NCBI GenBank assembly: GCA_964409355.1
Contig: CAYPDC010000002.1
Location: 1-64,000 of the forward strand
Reading direction: 5' to 3'
Origin: PCC-10605 sp964409355
Lineage (GTDB): Bacteria > Cyanobacteriota > Cyanobacteriia > Cyanobacteriales > Cyanobacteriaceae
DNA: 64,000 bases
Part shown: in pieces, positions 17,937 to 25,085 of the stretch
How the letters are laid out: each line of letters opens with the position of its first letter
Numbering within the stretch: position 1 is the first letter of the stretch
Notes under the pieces: model-generated
Told to the model about the DNA's origin: nothing
Database searches by the model: none
The model's input: the letters and a program-made list of their open reading frames with translations, nothing else
Program-made: the position numbers and the translations under genes

Positions 17937-19013
17937 ATGAAAAATCAAAGATTATCGGCCGAAAATTTACCCATACAGAAAAATTATAACCAACCGTTGA
18001 AAGTTGGTGTCATTGGTGTGGGAAATATGGGGCAACATCACACCAGAGTTTTAAGCCTACTCAAAGATGTCGAATTTGTTGGTATCGCCGATGTTAACGT
18101 CGAAAGAGGCTTAGACATCGCTAGTAAATATCGGGTGCATTTCTATGAAAACTACTTAGAATTATTACCCCATGTGGAAGCAGTCTGTATCGCAGCGCCT
18201 ACGAGACTCCATCATCAAGTTGGTTTAGAATGCTTAAACCAAGGAGTCCATGTTTTAATCGAAAAACCGATCGCTGCTAGTATTGCCGAAGCGGAATCCC
18301 TTGTTAATGCGGCTGCTGCTACTAACTGTATTTTGCAAGTAGGGCATATCGAAAGATTTAATCCCGCCTTCCAAGAATTAAGCAAAGTCTTAAAAACCGA
18401 GAATTTATTGGCATTAGAGGCACATCGTATGAGTCCTTATTCTCAAAGGGCAAACGATGTATCAGTAGTGTTAGACTTAATGATTCACGATTTAGACTTA
18501 CTCTTAGAATTAGCTGCTTCTCCCGTAACGAAACTAAGTGCAACGGGAAGTCGTGCGCCTGAGTCGCAATATTTAGATTATGTCACCGCAACCCTTAACT
18601 TTGCCAATGGTATCGTTGCCACTGTCACCGCTAGTAAAGTGACTCACCGTAAAATTCGCCGTATTGTTGCCCATTGTCGTCATAGCTTAACGGAAGCAGA
18701 TTTTCTCAACAATGAAATTTTAATCCATCGTCAAACTACCGCTAACTATACCACCGATTACGGTCAAGTTTTATATCGTCAAGATGGTTTAATCGAAAAA
18801 GTTTATACAAGTAATATTGAACCTTTGCACGCAGAATTAGAGCATTTTGTCAGTTGTGTGAGGGGGGGGAATAAGCCTTCGGTAGGAGGGGAACAAGCCC
18901 TGAAAGCCTTACGGTTAGCTAGTTACATCGAACAGTTGGCTTTAGATGGTAGGGTATGGCAAGATTCTTATTTAGATTTACAACAGCTAAACGGGGAGAT
19001 TGTCAATATTTAG
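17937..19013 (+). CDS. Gfo/Idh/MocA-family NAD(P)-dependent oxidoreductase
   Basis: 358 residues. Rossmann motif GVIGVGNMGQHHTRV at about 25-40, then the family EKPI motif (HVLIEKPIA), GHIERFNPA and the C-terminal domain with DLMIHDLDLLLEL. This resembles UDP-GlcNAc 3-dehydrogenases (GnnA type) or other sugar-nucleotide dehydrogenases; the substrate cannot be fixed from sequence alone. An unusual poorly conserved 22-residue N-terminus precedes the Rossmann fold. It is followed by a palindrome at 19033-19053 that may end transcription. Confidence 0.8.
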   Translation: MKNQRLSAENLPIQKNYNQPLKVGVIGVGNMGQHHTRVLSLLKDVEFVGIADVNVERGLDIASKYRVHFYENYLELLPHVEAVCIAAPTRLHHQVGLECLNQGVHVLIEKPIAASIAEAESLVNAAAATNCILQVGHIERFNPAFQELSKVLKTENLLALEAHRMSPYSQRANDVSVVLDLMIHDLDLLLELAASPVTKLSATGSRAPESQYLDYVTATLNFANGIVATVTASKVTHRKIRRIVAHCRHSLTEADFLNNEILIHRQTTANYTTDYGQVLYRQDGLIEKVYTSNIEPLHAELEHFVSCVRGGNKPSVGGEQALKALRLASYIEQLALDGRVWQDSYLDLQQLNGEIVNI

Positions 19014-19032
19014 TTATTCCTTAGATTTAGAT

Positions 19033-19053
19033 GGGTTGAACAATGTTCAACCC
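19033..19053. repeat. Palindromic repeat, GGGTTGAA half-sites, copy 1
   Basis: A near-perfect 21-base palindrome with arms GGGTTGAAC and GTTCAACCC, followed by CCTACA. Two further copies with arms GGGTTGAAT/ATTCAACCC lie at 20239-20259 and 21458-21478. The arms differ but pairing is kept, as in structured RNA or REP-like repeats. Here it could also terminate transcription of the oxidoreductase gene. Confidence 0.65.
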
Positions 19054-19145
19054 CTACATGATATGCTGTTCTTAGTAGATTCGATCGCACCTCCCCTCAA
19101 CAAAAGAGCGATCCCGAAGGAATCTGCTTCGCAGCACGCACCTAA

Positions 19146-19418
19146 TTAAGGAAAAATTTGATAGATTTCTCGACGATGTGCAACCCTTTCACAAATGATA
19201 ATCTTTTGTTTTTGATTAATTGTTAAACCAATACGATAATCTCCAATTCTAATCTTATATTTATCCTTGTATCCTTTCATTTTGTTCATATAGCCTAACT
19301 CAAAGGGATTATCTGTTTCTAATTCTTTAAAAACAATAATTTCGAGACGAGACTGAACATTTTGGGGCAAAGATGCTAATTCTTTCAAAAATTTTCTTTT
19401 ATATTCAACTTTCCACAT
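19146..19418 (-). CDS. RelE/ParE-family toxin
   Basis: 90 residues with the RelE-like pattern MWKVEYKRKFLKELASLP, the central KMKGYKDKYKIRIGDYRI and the C-terminal VAHRREIYQIFP. Such toxins cleave mRNA on the ribosome or inhibit gyrase. The gene overlaps the upstream antitoxin gene by 14 bp, the usual tight coupling. Both appear complete, unlike other toxin-antitoxin remnants nearby. Confidence 0.85.
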   Translation of the reverse strand: MWKVEYKRKFLKELASLPQNVQSRLEIIVFKELETDNPFELGYMNKMKGYKDKYKIRIGDYRIGLTINQKQKIIICERVAHRREIYQIFP

Positions 19419-19614
19419 TATTTTTGAGGACTTCTAAATATTTTAATGCTTCATCTTTTGATAGGGTTTCTTCATCTTCTACTTCTTCTATCAGTTTGAC
19501 TAGCCCATAATTTTCTAAAATTTCTTCTATTTTTTCAAATTCGGTAATAGGAATTTGCACAGCTATTGGTTTTTTGTCACTATCTAAAACATAGTTTTTA
19601 TTAATTTGCAACAT
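19405..19614 (-). CDS. Antitoxin of the RelE-like pair (RelB/Phd-like)
   Basis: 69 residues. It begins with a short beta segment (YVLDSDKKPIAVQIPITEFEK) typical of small cyanobacterial antitoxins and continues with acidic helices (EEVEDEETLSKDEALKYLE) that would wrap the toxin. It is first in the operon and overlaps the toxin start by 14 bp. Likely autoregulation is inferred from the family. Confidence 0.75.
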   Translation of the reverse strand: MLQINKNYVLDSDKKPIAVQIPITEFEKIEEILENYGLVKLIEEVEDEETLSKDEALKYLEVLKNNVES

Positions 19615-19720
19615 TGACGATATTCAGAATCACTAACTTTTTAGTTAAATTATAAACTATTAGATTTTTAAATTTTATCACAGAGAGCGATCGCATCTTC
19701 CCCTACAAAAGCCGAGGAAG

Positions 19721-20236
19721 TTTTTACTCGTTGCAGATAAAATTACATTTTTTACAGTTTCTCTATCCCAAGCAACCACCGTACCTGTAACCGTTGAGTA
19801 TAGCACTGCAAATGGCACAGCAACTGTCGGTAATGATTATTTAGCCTCTCAAGGACAAATAACATTTCAACCTAGTGAAACCAGTAAAACTATTACAGTG
19901 GGTGTCTTAGGAGATATAGATGTAGAAAATTCAGAAACTTTTGTCGTGAATCTCAGCAATCCTGTCAACGGAACTCTTGATAAAGCCAGTGGCACTGGTA
20001 CAATTACCAATGATGATAGTTCAGCAGATTTATTAATTAACCGTTTCCAAAATACTGCCCGTCGAGGAACTTATTTATTTGCTGGTGAGCAAGAAAGTGC
20101 TAATATTCGCCGTAATTTCCGTAATTTTGCCGAAGAAGGAGCGGCTTTTCGTGTTTTCTCTCAACCGGGGGATGATTTAACTCGCATTAATCGCTTCCAG
20201 AATCGTAATGTACCCGGTACTTACCTCTATGCTTAG
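19721..20236 (+). pseudogene. Calx-beta / RFQN-repeat surface protein fragment, truncated at both ends
   Basis: The frame is open from about 19700 but the first ATG is at 19898, in the middle of a domain. From 19745 it reads a Calx-beta motif: TVPVTVEYSTANGTATVGND, GQITFQPSETSKTITV, DIDVENSETFVVNLSNP and GTGTITNDD. Then comes a repeat type common in cyanobacterial secreted proteins: LINRFQNTARRGTYLFAGE and again INRFQNRNVPGTYLYA. The stop follows immediately and lies in the first bases of a 133-bp repeat. Complete proteins of this sort are several hundred to thousands of residues with a signal peptide, so this is a fragment. Confidence 0.8.
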
Positions 20237-20362
20237 GTGGGTTGAATAATATTCAACCCCTACAAGCCTTCGGAAAAATAAATTCGATCGAGTTTTAACC
20301 CCTAAACCCTCTTCCCATAAGCCTTAGCAGAGGCTCTAATCCAGATAGAAGCTGCGATCGCA
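20230..20362. repeat. 133-bp direct repeat, copy A
   Basis: It is nearly identical to 21449-21581 (the one difference I found is CTAAACCCTC versus CTAAACCTTC). It contains the GGGTTGAAT palindrome (20239-20259) and, on the minus strand, the last 20 or so codons of the small membrane protein that is complete at 21521-21733. Copy A is therefore a duplicate of that gene's 3' end. It ends at a HIP1-like GCGATCGCA. Confidence 0.85.
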
Positions 20363-20373
20363 CCTGATTAATT

Positions 20374-20577
20374 TTATGTTGATTTCGATTGAAGTTTCTG
20401 TTGGAAAAGTGTTTCCATATCTTCATTGGGAAGATTATAAGAATATTTAGGAGAATTTTCATTTCTACGATTCATCAGTAATTTAATTGCCTCATGACAA
20501 ACTGATTCATCATGACGATGAGTTTTGATATAAACTTTTAACTCATTATTGGTCATATTTTGTAGATTGTTATTCAT
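20374..20577 (-). CDS. Small cyanobacterial protein, DUF6887-like
   Basis: 67 residues: MTNNELKVYIKTHRHDE, the characteristic opening of DUF6887 proteins, then a polar helix ending in ...NLPNEDMETLFQQKLQ. In cyanobacteria these genes come paired with a DUF6888 gene, as here, with a 4-bp overlap. A toxin-antitoxin-like role is suspected from pairing and size but is not shown. Confidence 0.65.
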   Translation of the reverse strand: MNNNLQNMTNNELKVYIKTHRHDESVCHEAIKLLMNRRNENSPKYSYNLPNEDMETLFQQKLQSKST

Positions 20578-20756
20578 TCGATAAACTCCCAGATACCTTC
20601 TTCATTAATAATGATAGCAAATTCATCGTTAGTTCCACCTTGAATATAAATGGTTTTCAACGTTGTATCATAGCGAAAAACATTAATGGGCTGATATAAA
20701 TTAGAAAGCATTTGACAAACTCTAACACTTGCGAATGCTTGTGCAACAGTTGGCAA
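20574..20756 (-). CDS. Small cyanobacterial protein, DUF6888-like
   Basis: 60 residues beginning at a TTG (MPTVAQAFASVRVCQMLSNL), with GAGG about eight bases upstream supporting this start. YQPINVFRYDTTLKTIYIQG is the recognisable family core. It is upstream of, and overlaps by 4 bp, the DUF6887-like gene. Function unknown. Confidence 0.65.
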   Translation of the reverse strand: MPTVAQAFASVRVCQMLSNLYQPINVFRYDTTLKTIYIQGGTNDEFAIIINEEGIWEFIE

Positions 20757-20869
20757 TTTTTTACCTCAAGAACTTAAGAACTTAATTTTCAATATTTATT
20801 ATCATACATAATCGCACCTCCTCCAACAAAAGCTCGATCGCACCTCTTCTCGTCAACAATAGTGCGATC

Positions 20870-21043
20870 GTGAAAACATTTGTAAAAAAAGATGGATGGT
20901 ATCAAATTAGAATGCGTGGCAGTCACAGAGTTTTAGCACATGATCACAAATCTGGTATCGTAGTTGTACCGGGAAAGCCTAGTGATGATATTCCCATTGG
21001 TACACTAAAGGCAATTTGGAAACAAGCACAAATAGGAGATTAA
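20870..21043 (+). CDS. hicA: HicA-like mRNA interferase, shortened N-terminus
   Basis: 57 codons from a GTG: after VKTFVKKDGWYQIRMRGSHR comes VVVPGKPSDDIPIGTLKAI, the HicA double-stranded RNA-binding-like fold with the conserved GSHR histidine. Family members have about a dozen more residues before DGWY. The sequence before the GTG is HIP1-like repeat DNA, so the true 5' end may have been replaced. The next gene overlaps by none: hicB starts at 21044, directly after the TAA. Confidence 0.65.
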   Translation: MKTFVKKDGWYQIRMRGSHRVLAHDHKSGIVVVPGKPSDDIPIGTLKAIWKQAQIGD

Positions 21044-21223
21044 ATGATGACACAATACGCAGTAATTTATGAAAAAGGAGAGCATAATTGCGGTGCGATC
21101 GTACCTGATTTGCCCGGATGTGTTAGTATTGGGGATACTTTAGAAGAAGTACAAGTAAATGTAAAAGAAGCGATCTCACCTCCTCCCTCAAAAGTCGAGG
21201 TAGTTTTCACTCGTTGCTGGTAA
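21044..21223 (+). pseudogene. hicB: hicB, truncated after about 45 codons
   Basis: Reads MMTQYAVIYEKGEHNCGAIV, DLPGCVSIGDTLEEVQ, VNVKEAI, an ordinary HicB N-terminal half. It then turns into SPPPSKVEVVFTRCW and stops, which is repeat sequence also found at about 19700-19745. The C-terminal half, including the DNA-binding part, is missing. With hicA also abnormal, the pair is probably inactive. Confidence 0.75.
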
Positions 21224-21269
21224 AATTACCTTTTATTAGTTCAATTTATTGAACGAAAACTATTAGCCA

Positions 21270-21440
21270 TGAAATTTATTTCTTGGCGGGTTATGAGATA
21301 TTACCTAAGTCTTTGTGCATTCACAAATTGTTAATTTTGTCAAATTTTCTGTAACAAAATGTTTCGCCAGCAGACTCATTTATTTCTTGGCGATTTACGA
21401 GATATTACCCAAGTTCGTTTGTATGCACAAATCATTTTAA
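21270..21440. repeat. Two diverged direct repeats of about 57 bp
   Basis: ATTTATTTCTTGGCG..TT, AGATATTACC.AAGT and TTTGT..T(G)CACAAAT occur first at about 21275-21330 and again at about 21378-21436. No protein was recognised in any frame. They fill the space between truncated hicB and the 133-bp repeat. Confidence 0.5.
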
Positions 21441-21448
21441 GAAAACTT

Positions 21449-21581
21449 TGCTTAGGTGGGTTGAATAATATTCAACCCCTACAAGCCTTCGGAAAAATAA
21501 ATTCGATCGAGTTTTAACCCCTAAACCTTCTTCCCATAAGCCTTAGCAGAGGCTCTAATCCAGATAGAAGCTGCGATCGCA
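21449..21581. repeat. 133-bp direct repeat, copy B (original)
   Basis: Second copy of the segment at 20230-20362. It overlaps the 3' end of the intact small membrane protein gene (minus strand), so this looks like the parental copy. Confidence 0.85.
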
Positions 21582-21733
21582 AATGGAATAATAGCAGCAG
21601 TAATCCCCGTAATTAAAGGGTGATTTTGTGCCACAGGAGAAACAATAAAAAAGAAAATAATTGCTAAACAGTAAATTAAGCCCAAAAATGGCAAACCAAT
21701 CACTAACAAAGCGAAACGGCTATCTTTATCCAT
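21521..21733 (-). CDS. Small two-helix membrane protein
   Basis: 70 residues with hydrophobic segments at about 9-32 and 40-58 and a basic tail (IRASAKAYGKKV). Conserved in style among cyanobacteria but unnamed as far as I can tell. Its last roughly 20 codons are duplicated 1.2 kb away inside the 133-bp repeat. Confidence 0.6.
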   Translation of the reverse strand: MDKDSRFALLVIGLPFLGLIYCLAIIFFFIVSPVAQNHPLITGITAAIIPFAIAASIWIRASAKAYGKKV

Positions 21734-21789
21734 AAATATAAATCTCGATAATTTTTATAGTATGTATTTTTTTAAGAAACACGCATTAT

Positions 21790-22377
21790 TTACCAGAAAG
21801 CACTAATGTCACAACCTAAATCTGTCAACATTTTTCGCAAGAGAGGAAGGCTTAAGCCGATGACGTTACTATGACATCCCTCTATTTTTTCGACAAATAC
21901 TCCCCCTTTTCCTTCTAAAGCAAAGCATCCTGCACAGTTTAAAGGTTCACCAGTGGCTACATAAGCCTTTATTTGTTCATCGGTTACAGAGGCAAAATAA
22001 ACGTCAGTGATACCGCATTTTATCATTTGATGTTGGTTTTTGGTATCAATGAGAGCATGACCTGTATATAGTTTACCTATCTTACCCCCCATATATTGCC
22101 AACGGGCGATCGCCATTTCTTCATTGTCAGGTTTTCCGTATATTTCCCCATCCACTTCGAGGAGAGAGTCACATCCTAACACTAAAGCGTTGTCATAATA
22201 TTGAGCGACAATTTCGGCTTTTTTCTGTGCTAAAGTGTTAACTAACTCCATCGGTTGAGGATGATTGATTAATGATTCATCGTAGTTGCTTTTATGTACA
22301 ATGGGTTCAATGCCAATCATACGCAATAGTTTTAGTCTTGCAGGAGAAGCGGATGCAAGGACAAATTTTGCTATCAT
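21790..22377 (-). CDS. maf: Maf-family nucleoside triphosphate pyrophosphatase
   Basis: 195 residues from the ATG at 22377; the open frame runs 70 codons farther but the family start is MIAKFVLASASPARLKLL. Maf hydrolyses non-canonical or excess dTTP/UTP/CTP-type nucleotides. Motifs: the SASPARLKLL phosphate loop, VLGCDSLLEVDGEIYGKP with the catalytic aspartate region, and CAGCFALEGKGGVFVEKIEG near the C-terminus. Confidence 0.9.
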   Translation of the reverse strand: MIAKFVLASASPARLKLLRMIGIEPIVHKSNYDESLINHPQPMELVNTLAQKKAEIVAQYYDNALVLGCDSLLEVDGEIYGKPDNEEMAIARWQYMGGKIGKLYTGHALIDTKNQHQMIKCGITDVYFASVTDEQIKAYVATGEPLNCAGCFALEGKGGVFVEKIEGCHSNVIGLSLPLLRKMLTDLGCDISAFW

Positions 22378-22684
22378 AACGATTTTACTTATTATTTGAT
22401 CATAATTAGGGTCAGTCCAAAAAACTTTTTCAGCACCCCAAGGGTAAAGCCGATAAGTTTCTTCTGAGTTACTGCATAAAATTTGATTCCGCCACTGATA
22501 AATCAGTAGATGACATTTTTCTTTAATCCGAAGGAATAAGTATTTTAGTAGTAAAATGCTACTCATGGCACTTGATATATATATCAATAGTAGGACATTG
22601 AGTATGTTTTGACCATGATATTTACTTTTTTCTTCGGGTTTTTGTTTGTCACTGTTGGGAATTACTTGTTAATTAACATATCAT
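22378..22684. other. Intergenic stretch, no gene recognised
   Basis: On the minus strand the maf frame stays open for 70 codons here but has no family similarity and contains ordinary AT-rich sequence. It includes ATATATATAT near 22570. No RNA gene or repeat was recognised. Confidence 0.5.
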
Positions 22685-22855
22685 TTATGATGGAAAAGTT
22701 TTATTTAATTCTTCGATAAGTTCTTCTAATTCTTCCAATGCTTGATTAACGTCTAGGCGAAGATTGCCCAAATCTGGTTTCTCTAATAGTTTTTCTAATA
22801 CTTCTTTTTGGGATGCGATCGCCTTTATTTTTTTGGCAATAATTGGTGTAGTCAT
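22685..22855 (-). CDS. Small hypothetical protein
   Basis: 56 codons from the ATG at 22855 to TAA at 22685-22687. The sequence MTTPIIAKKIKAIASQKEVL is followed by an acidic amphipathic helix (QALEELEELIEELNKTFPS). It looks like a small antitoxin or regulatory peptide but has no recognised family and no clear ribosome-binding site. Confidence 0.45.
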   Translation of the reverse strand: MTTPIIAKKIKAIASQKEVLEKLLEKPDLGNLRLDVNQALEELEELIEELNKTFPS

Positions 22856-22918
22856 AATCGGCAAGAGTTTAATTATTCTTTGACAATGTTATTTTAACTT
22901 ACATCTTACACCAATACA

Positions 22919-23530
22919 TTATTCATTGTTCATTGTTAACCATGCTAATTCGAGTAATCCTTGAAAAATCGAAATAGCAACCCCGACTCCTCCTTTACTA
23001 CTATCAAGACGAATATGAGAAATTCCTGATTTTTGCAACATTTTATTAATCATTTCTTTACGGGTAAAACCCGCAGGGGTAGTAATAATTAAACTAGGTT
23101 TTACTTCTGCCGATTCCATTAAATCCAATAAAGAAAAGAGAGATACAGGATTTTCCCCAATAATATAAATGGCACGGGGGTAACGTTTTCCTAAAGTTTG
23201 CCATATTTTCGATTTCGTGGCGGTAATGGAGGCGGATAAGGTAAAGTCTTCTAGGCAATAAATGGGATTCATAAAGGTTTCTTGTAAATAAGGGAAAATG
23301 CCTGTTTGTATCACTGGAGTATCTACCATAATGGCAACTCTTGTCTTTAATGCCGCAACTCCCACTGATAAAGGTTGATTGACAAAGTTGATCATAGAAG
23401 CATATTCTAAATCCCCTGTGTGAGAAATAACTCTTTTGACGATGTGATATTCCGCAGGAGAAAAATCGTTTTTGTCAATTTCTCGATCGATTATGTTAAA
23501 ATTCTGTGCCGTTAATAAATTCCATTCCAT
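22919..23530 (-). CDS. cobH: Precorrin-8X methylmutase (CobH/CbiC)
   Basis: 203 residues. Moves a methyl group from C-11 to C-12 to give hydrogenobyrinate/cobyrinate in B12-type corrin synthesis. The catalytic histidine lies in RVISHTGDLEY; further family segments are VIQTGIFPYL near 110 and TTPAGFTRKEM before GISHIRLDSSKGG. It lies 81 bp after the diguanylate cyclase gene on the same strand. Other corrin genes are not adjacent, though a CbiX-type chelatase is at 40.4-41.2 kb. Confidence 0.9.
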   Translation of the reverse strand: MEWNLLTAQNFNIIDREIDKNDFSPAEYHIVKRVISHTGDLEYASMINFVNQPLSVGVAALKTRVAIMVDTPVIQTGIFPYLQETFMNPIYCLEDFTLSASITATKSKIWQTLGKRYPRAIYIIGENPVSLFSLLDLMESAEVKPSLIITTPAGFTRKEMINKMLQKSGISHIRLDSSKGGVGVAISIFQGLLELAWLTMNNE

Positions 23531-23611
23531 CTTATTTCGGTGTTGGATTGTTAGGGAAGATTGAGAGGCGTGGGAAGCATGGGGAGAAATTAAGTTAATT
23601 ATTTCTATATT

Positions 23612-25051
23612 CTACATTCTGTCCTCATATTCACTATTATTCATTATCAATTCTCCTAGTTGGGTTTGATTTTTACCGAGTTTTTTGGCTTCGTATAAAG
23701 CATTATCGGCACTTTTGATTAATGAGTCTAAAGACATATCTTGAGTGGGAATGATTGTTGCCACCCCTAAACTAATGGTAATACAATCACTAATCTGGGA
23801 TTTTTCATGAGGGAGTTGTAAAGATTCTATTTCTTTGCGGATATTTTCAGCGACATTAAACGCCCCTTGTTGAGGAGTATTCGGTAAAATAATAGCAAAT
23901 TCTTCTCCCCCATAACGGGCTAAAAAATCCGATGTTCTTTTTACTATGTTACTCATTATTTTGGCTACTTCTATTAAACATTTATCTCCTGCTTGATGTC
24001 CATAAAAGTCATTATAGGGTTTGAAAAAATCTATATCACATAGAATTAAAGAGAGGGGTTGTTTTCCTCTACCGCATCTTTGCCATTCTTGACGCAAAAT
24101 TTTGTCGAAAGAATGACGGTTATAAACACCTGTTAAGCTGTCAATACTTGCTAATTTACTTAGTTTTAATTCCAGTTTTTTTCTTTCGGTAATATCCCTA
24201 ACGGTGACAGAAAATCCATCTCCTAATTTGACGGCGATACAGTGAAACCATTTATTTTGTTGTTTATAGTTATATTCTATTTCTTGATCAAAGGCTTTAC
24301 CTGTTTCTACCACTTTGATAAAGTTATTAAATAACTTTGGATTGACTTTACTTAGAAACTTTTTCAAAATTAATTTCCCTGTTAAATCTTCTGGTTGTTG
24401 GTTAAAAACTTGGGCAGTAATGGGGTTAACCACTAAGCAACGAAAATCTAAAATATTTCCTGATGCTGGATCTCTTACGGCTTCTAAAGCTGCGATCGCA
24501 TCTAAAGAGGAATTAAGAATACTAGAAATAATGGCACGGGATTGATATAAAATGGCTTCTGCTTCTTTTCTTTGTCTAATTTCTTTTCTTAGAAGTTCTT
24601 GTTCTTTTTTCAGTTTTTCTCTTTCTTTTTCTAGTAACTTTTTTTGTTTTTGAATAGTTAATTGACTGTCAATACGGGCTAATACTTCTTCTTCTTGAAA
24701 GGGTTTAGTTATATAGTCAATTCCCCCTACTTCAAAGGCTTTTACCTTGTCAAAAACATCACTTAAAGCACTAATAAAAATTACAGGAATATCTTTGGTT
24801 TTCTCGTCAGATTTAAGTCTTTCACAAACTTGATAACCGTTGAGATCAGGCATTAAAATATCTAGTAAAATCAAATCAGGAGGATTAGATAGTGCGGCGA
24901 TAATGGCACTTTCTCCATCAGGTGCTTTTTTTACTTTATAACTTTTCCCCTGCAACATTTGCGATAATACCCGTAAATTGGCAGGTTGATCATCAACTAT
25001 TAAAATACTCTCGGTTAATTTTTCTTCAGGGGATGTTTCCTCGGGATTCAT
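23612..25051 (-). CDS. Response regulator: receiver-PAS-GGDEF diguanylate cyclase
   Basis: 479 residues from the ATG at 25051 (an in-frame TTG at 25102 overlaps the previous gene). Receiver domain about 14-130 with phospho-acceptor Asp64 (LILLDILMPD) and the KPF lysine; coiled coil about 135-170; PAS domain about 172-300; GGDEF domain about 310-470 with active-site GGEEF. An inhibitory RxxD site (RTSD) stands five residues before GGEEF, so product feedback is expected. The gene begins 34 bp after the Amt-kinase fusion gene, so the two are very likely one transcript and one pathway: kinase signal to cyclic di-GMP. Confidence 0.92.
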   Translation of the reverse strand: MNPEETSPEEKLTESILIVDDQPANLRVLSQMLQGKSYKVKKAPDGESAIIAALSNPPDLILLDILMPDLNGYQVCERLKSDEKTKDIPVIFISALSDVFDKVKAFEVGGIDYITKPFQEEEVLARIDSQLTIQKQKKLLEKEREKLKKEQELLRKEIRQRKEAEAILYQSRAIISSILNSSLDAIAALEAVRDPASGNILDFRCLVVNPITAQVFNQQPEDLTGKLILKKFLSKVNPKLFNNFIKVVETGKAFDQEIEYNYKQQNKWFHCIAVKLGDGFSVTVRDITERKKLELKLSKLASIDSLTGVYNRHSFDKILRQEWQRCGRGKQPLSLILCDIDFFKPYNDFYGHQAGDKCLIEVAKIMSNIVKRTSDFLARYGGEEFAIILPNTPQQGAFNVAENIRKEIESLQLPHEKSQISDCITISLGVATIIPTQDMSLDSLIKSADNALYEAKKLGKNQTQLGELIMNNSEYEDRM

Positions 25052-25085
25052 TGTCACTGGTAAAAGATAATTATTACTCAATAGT

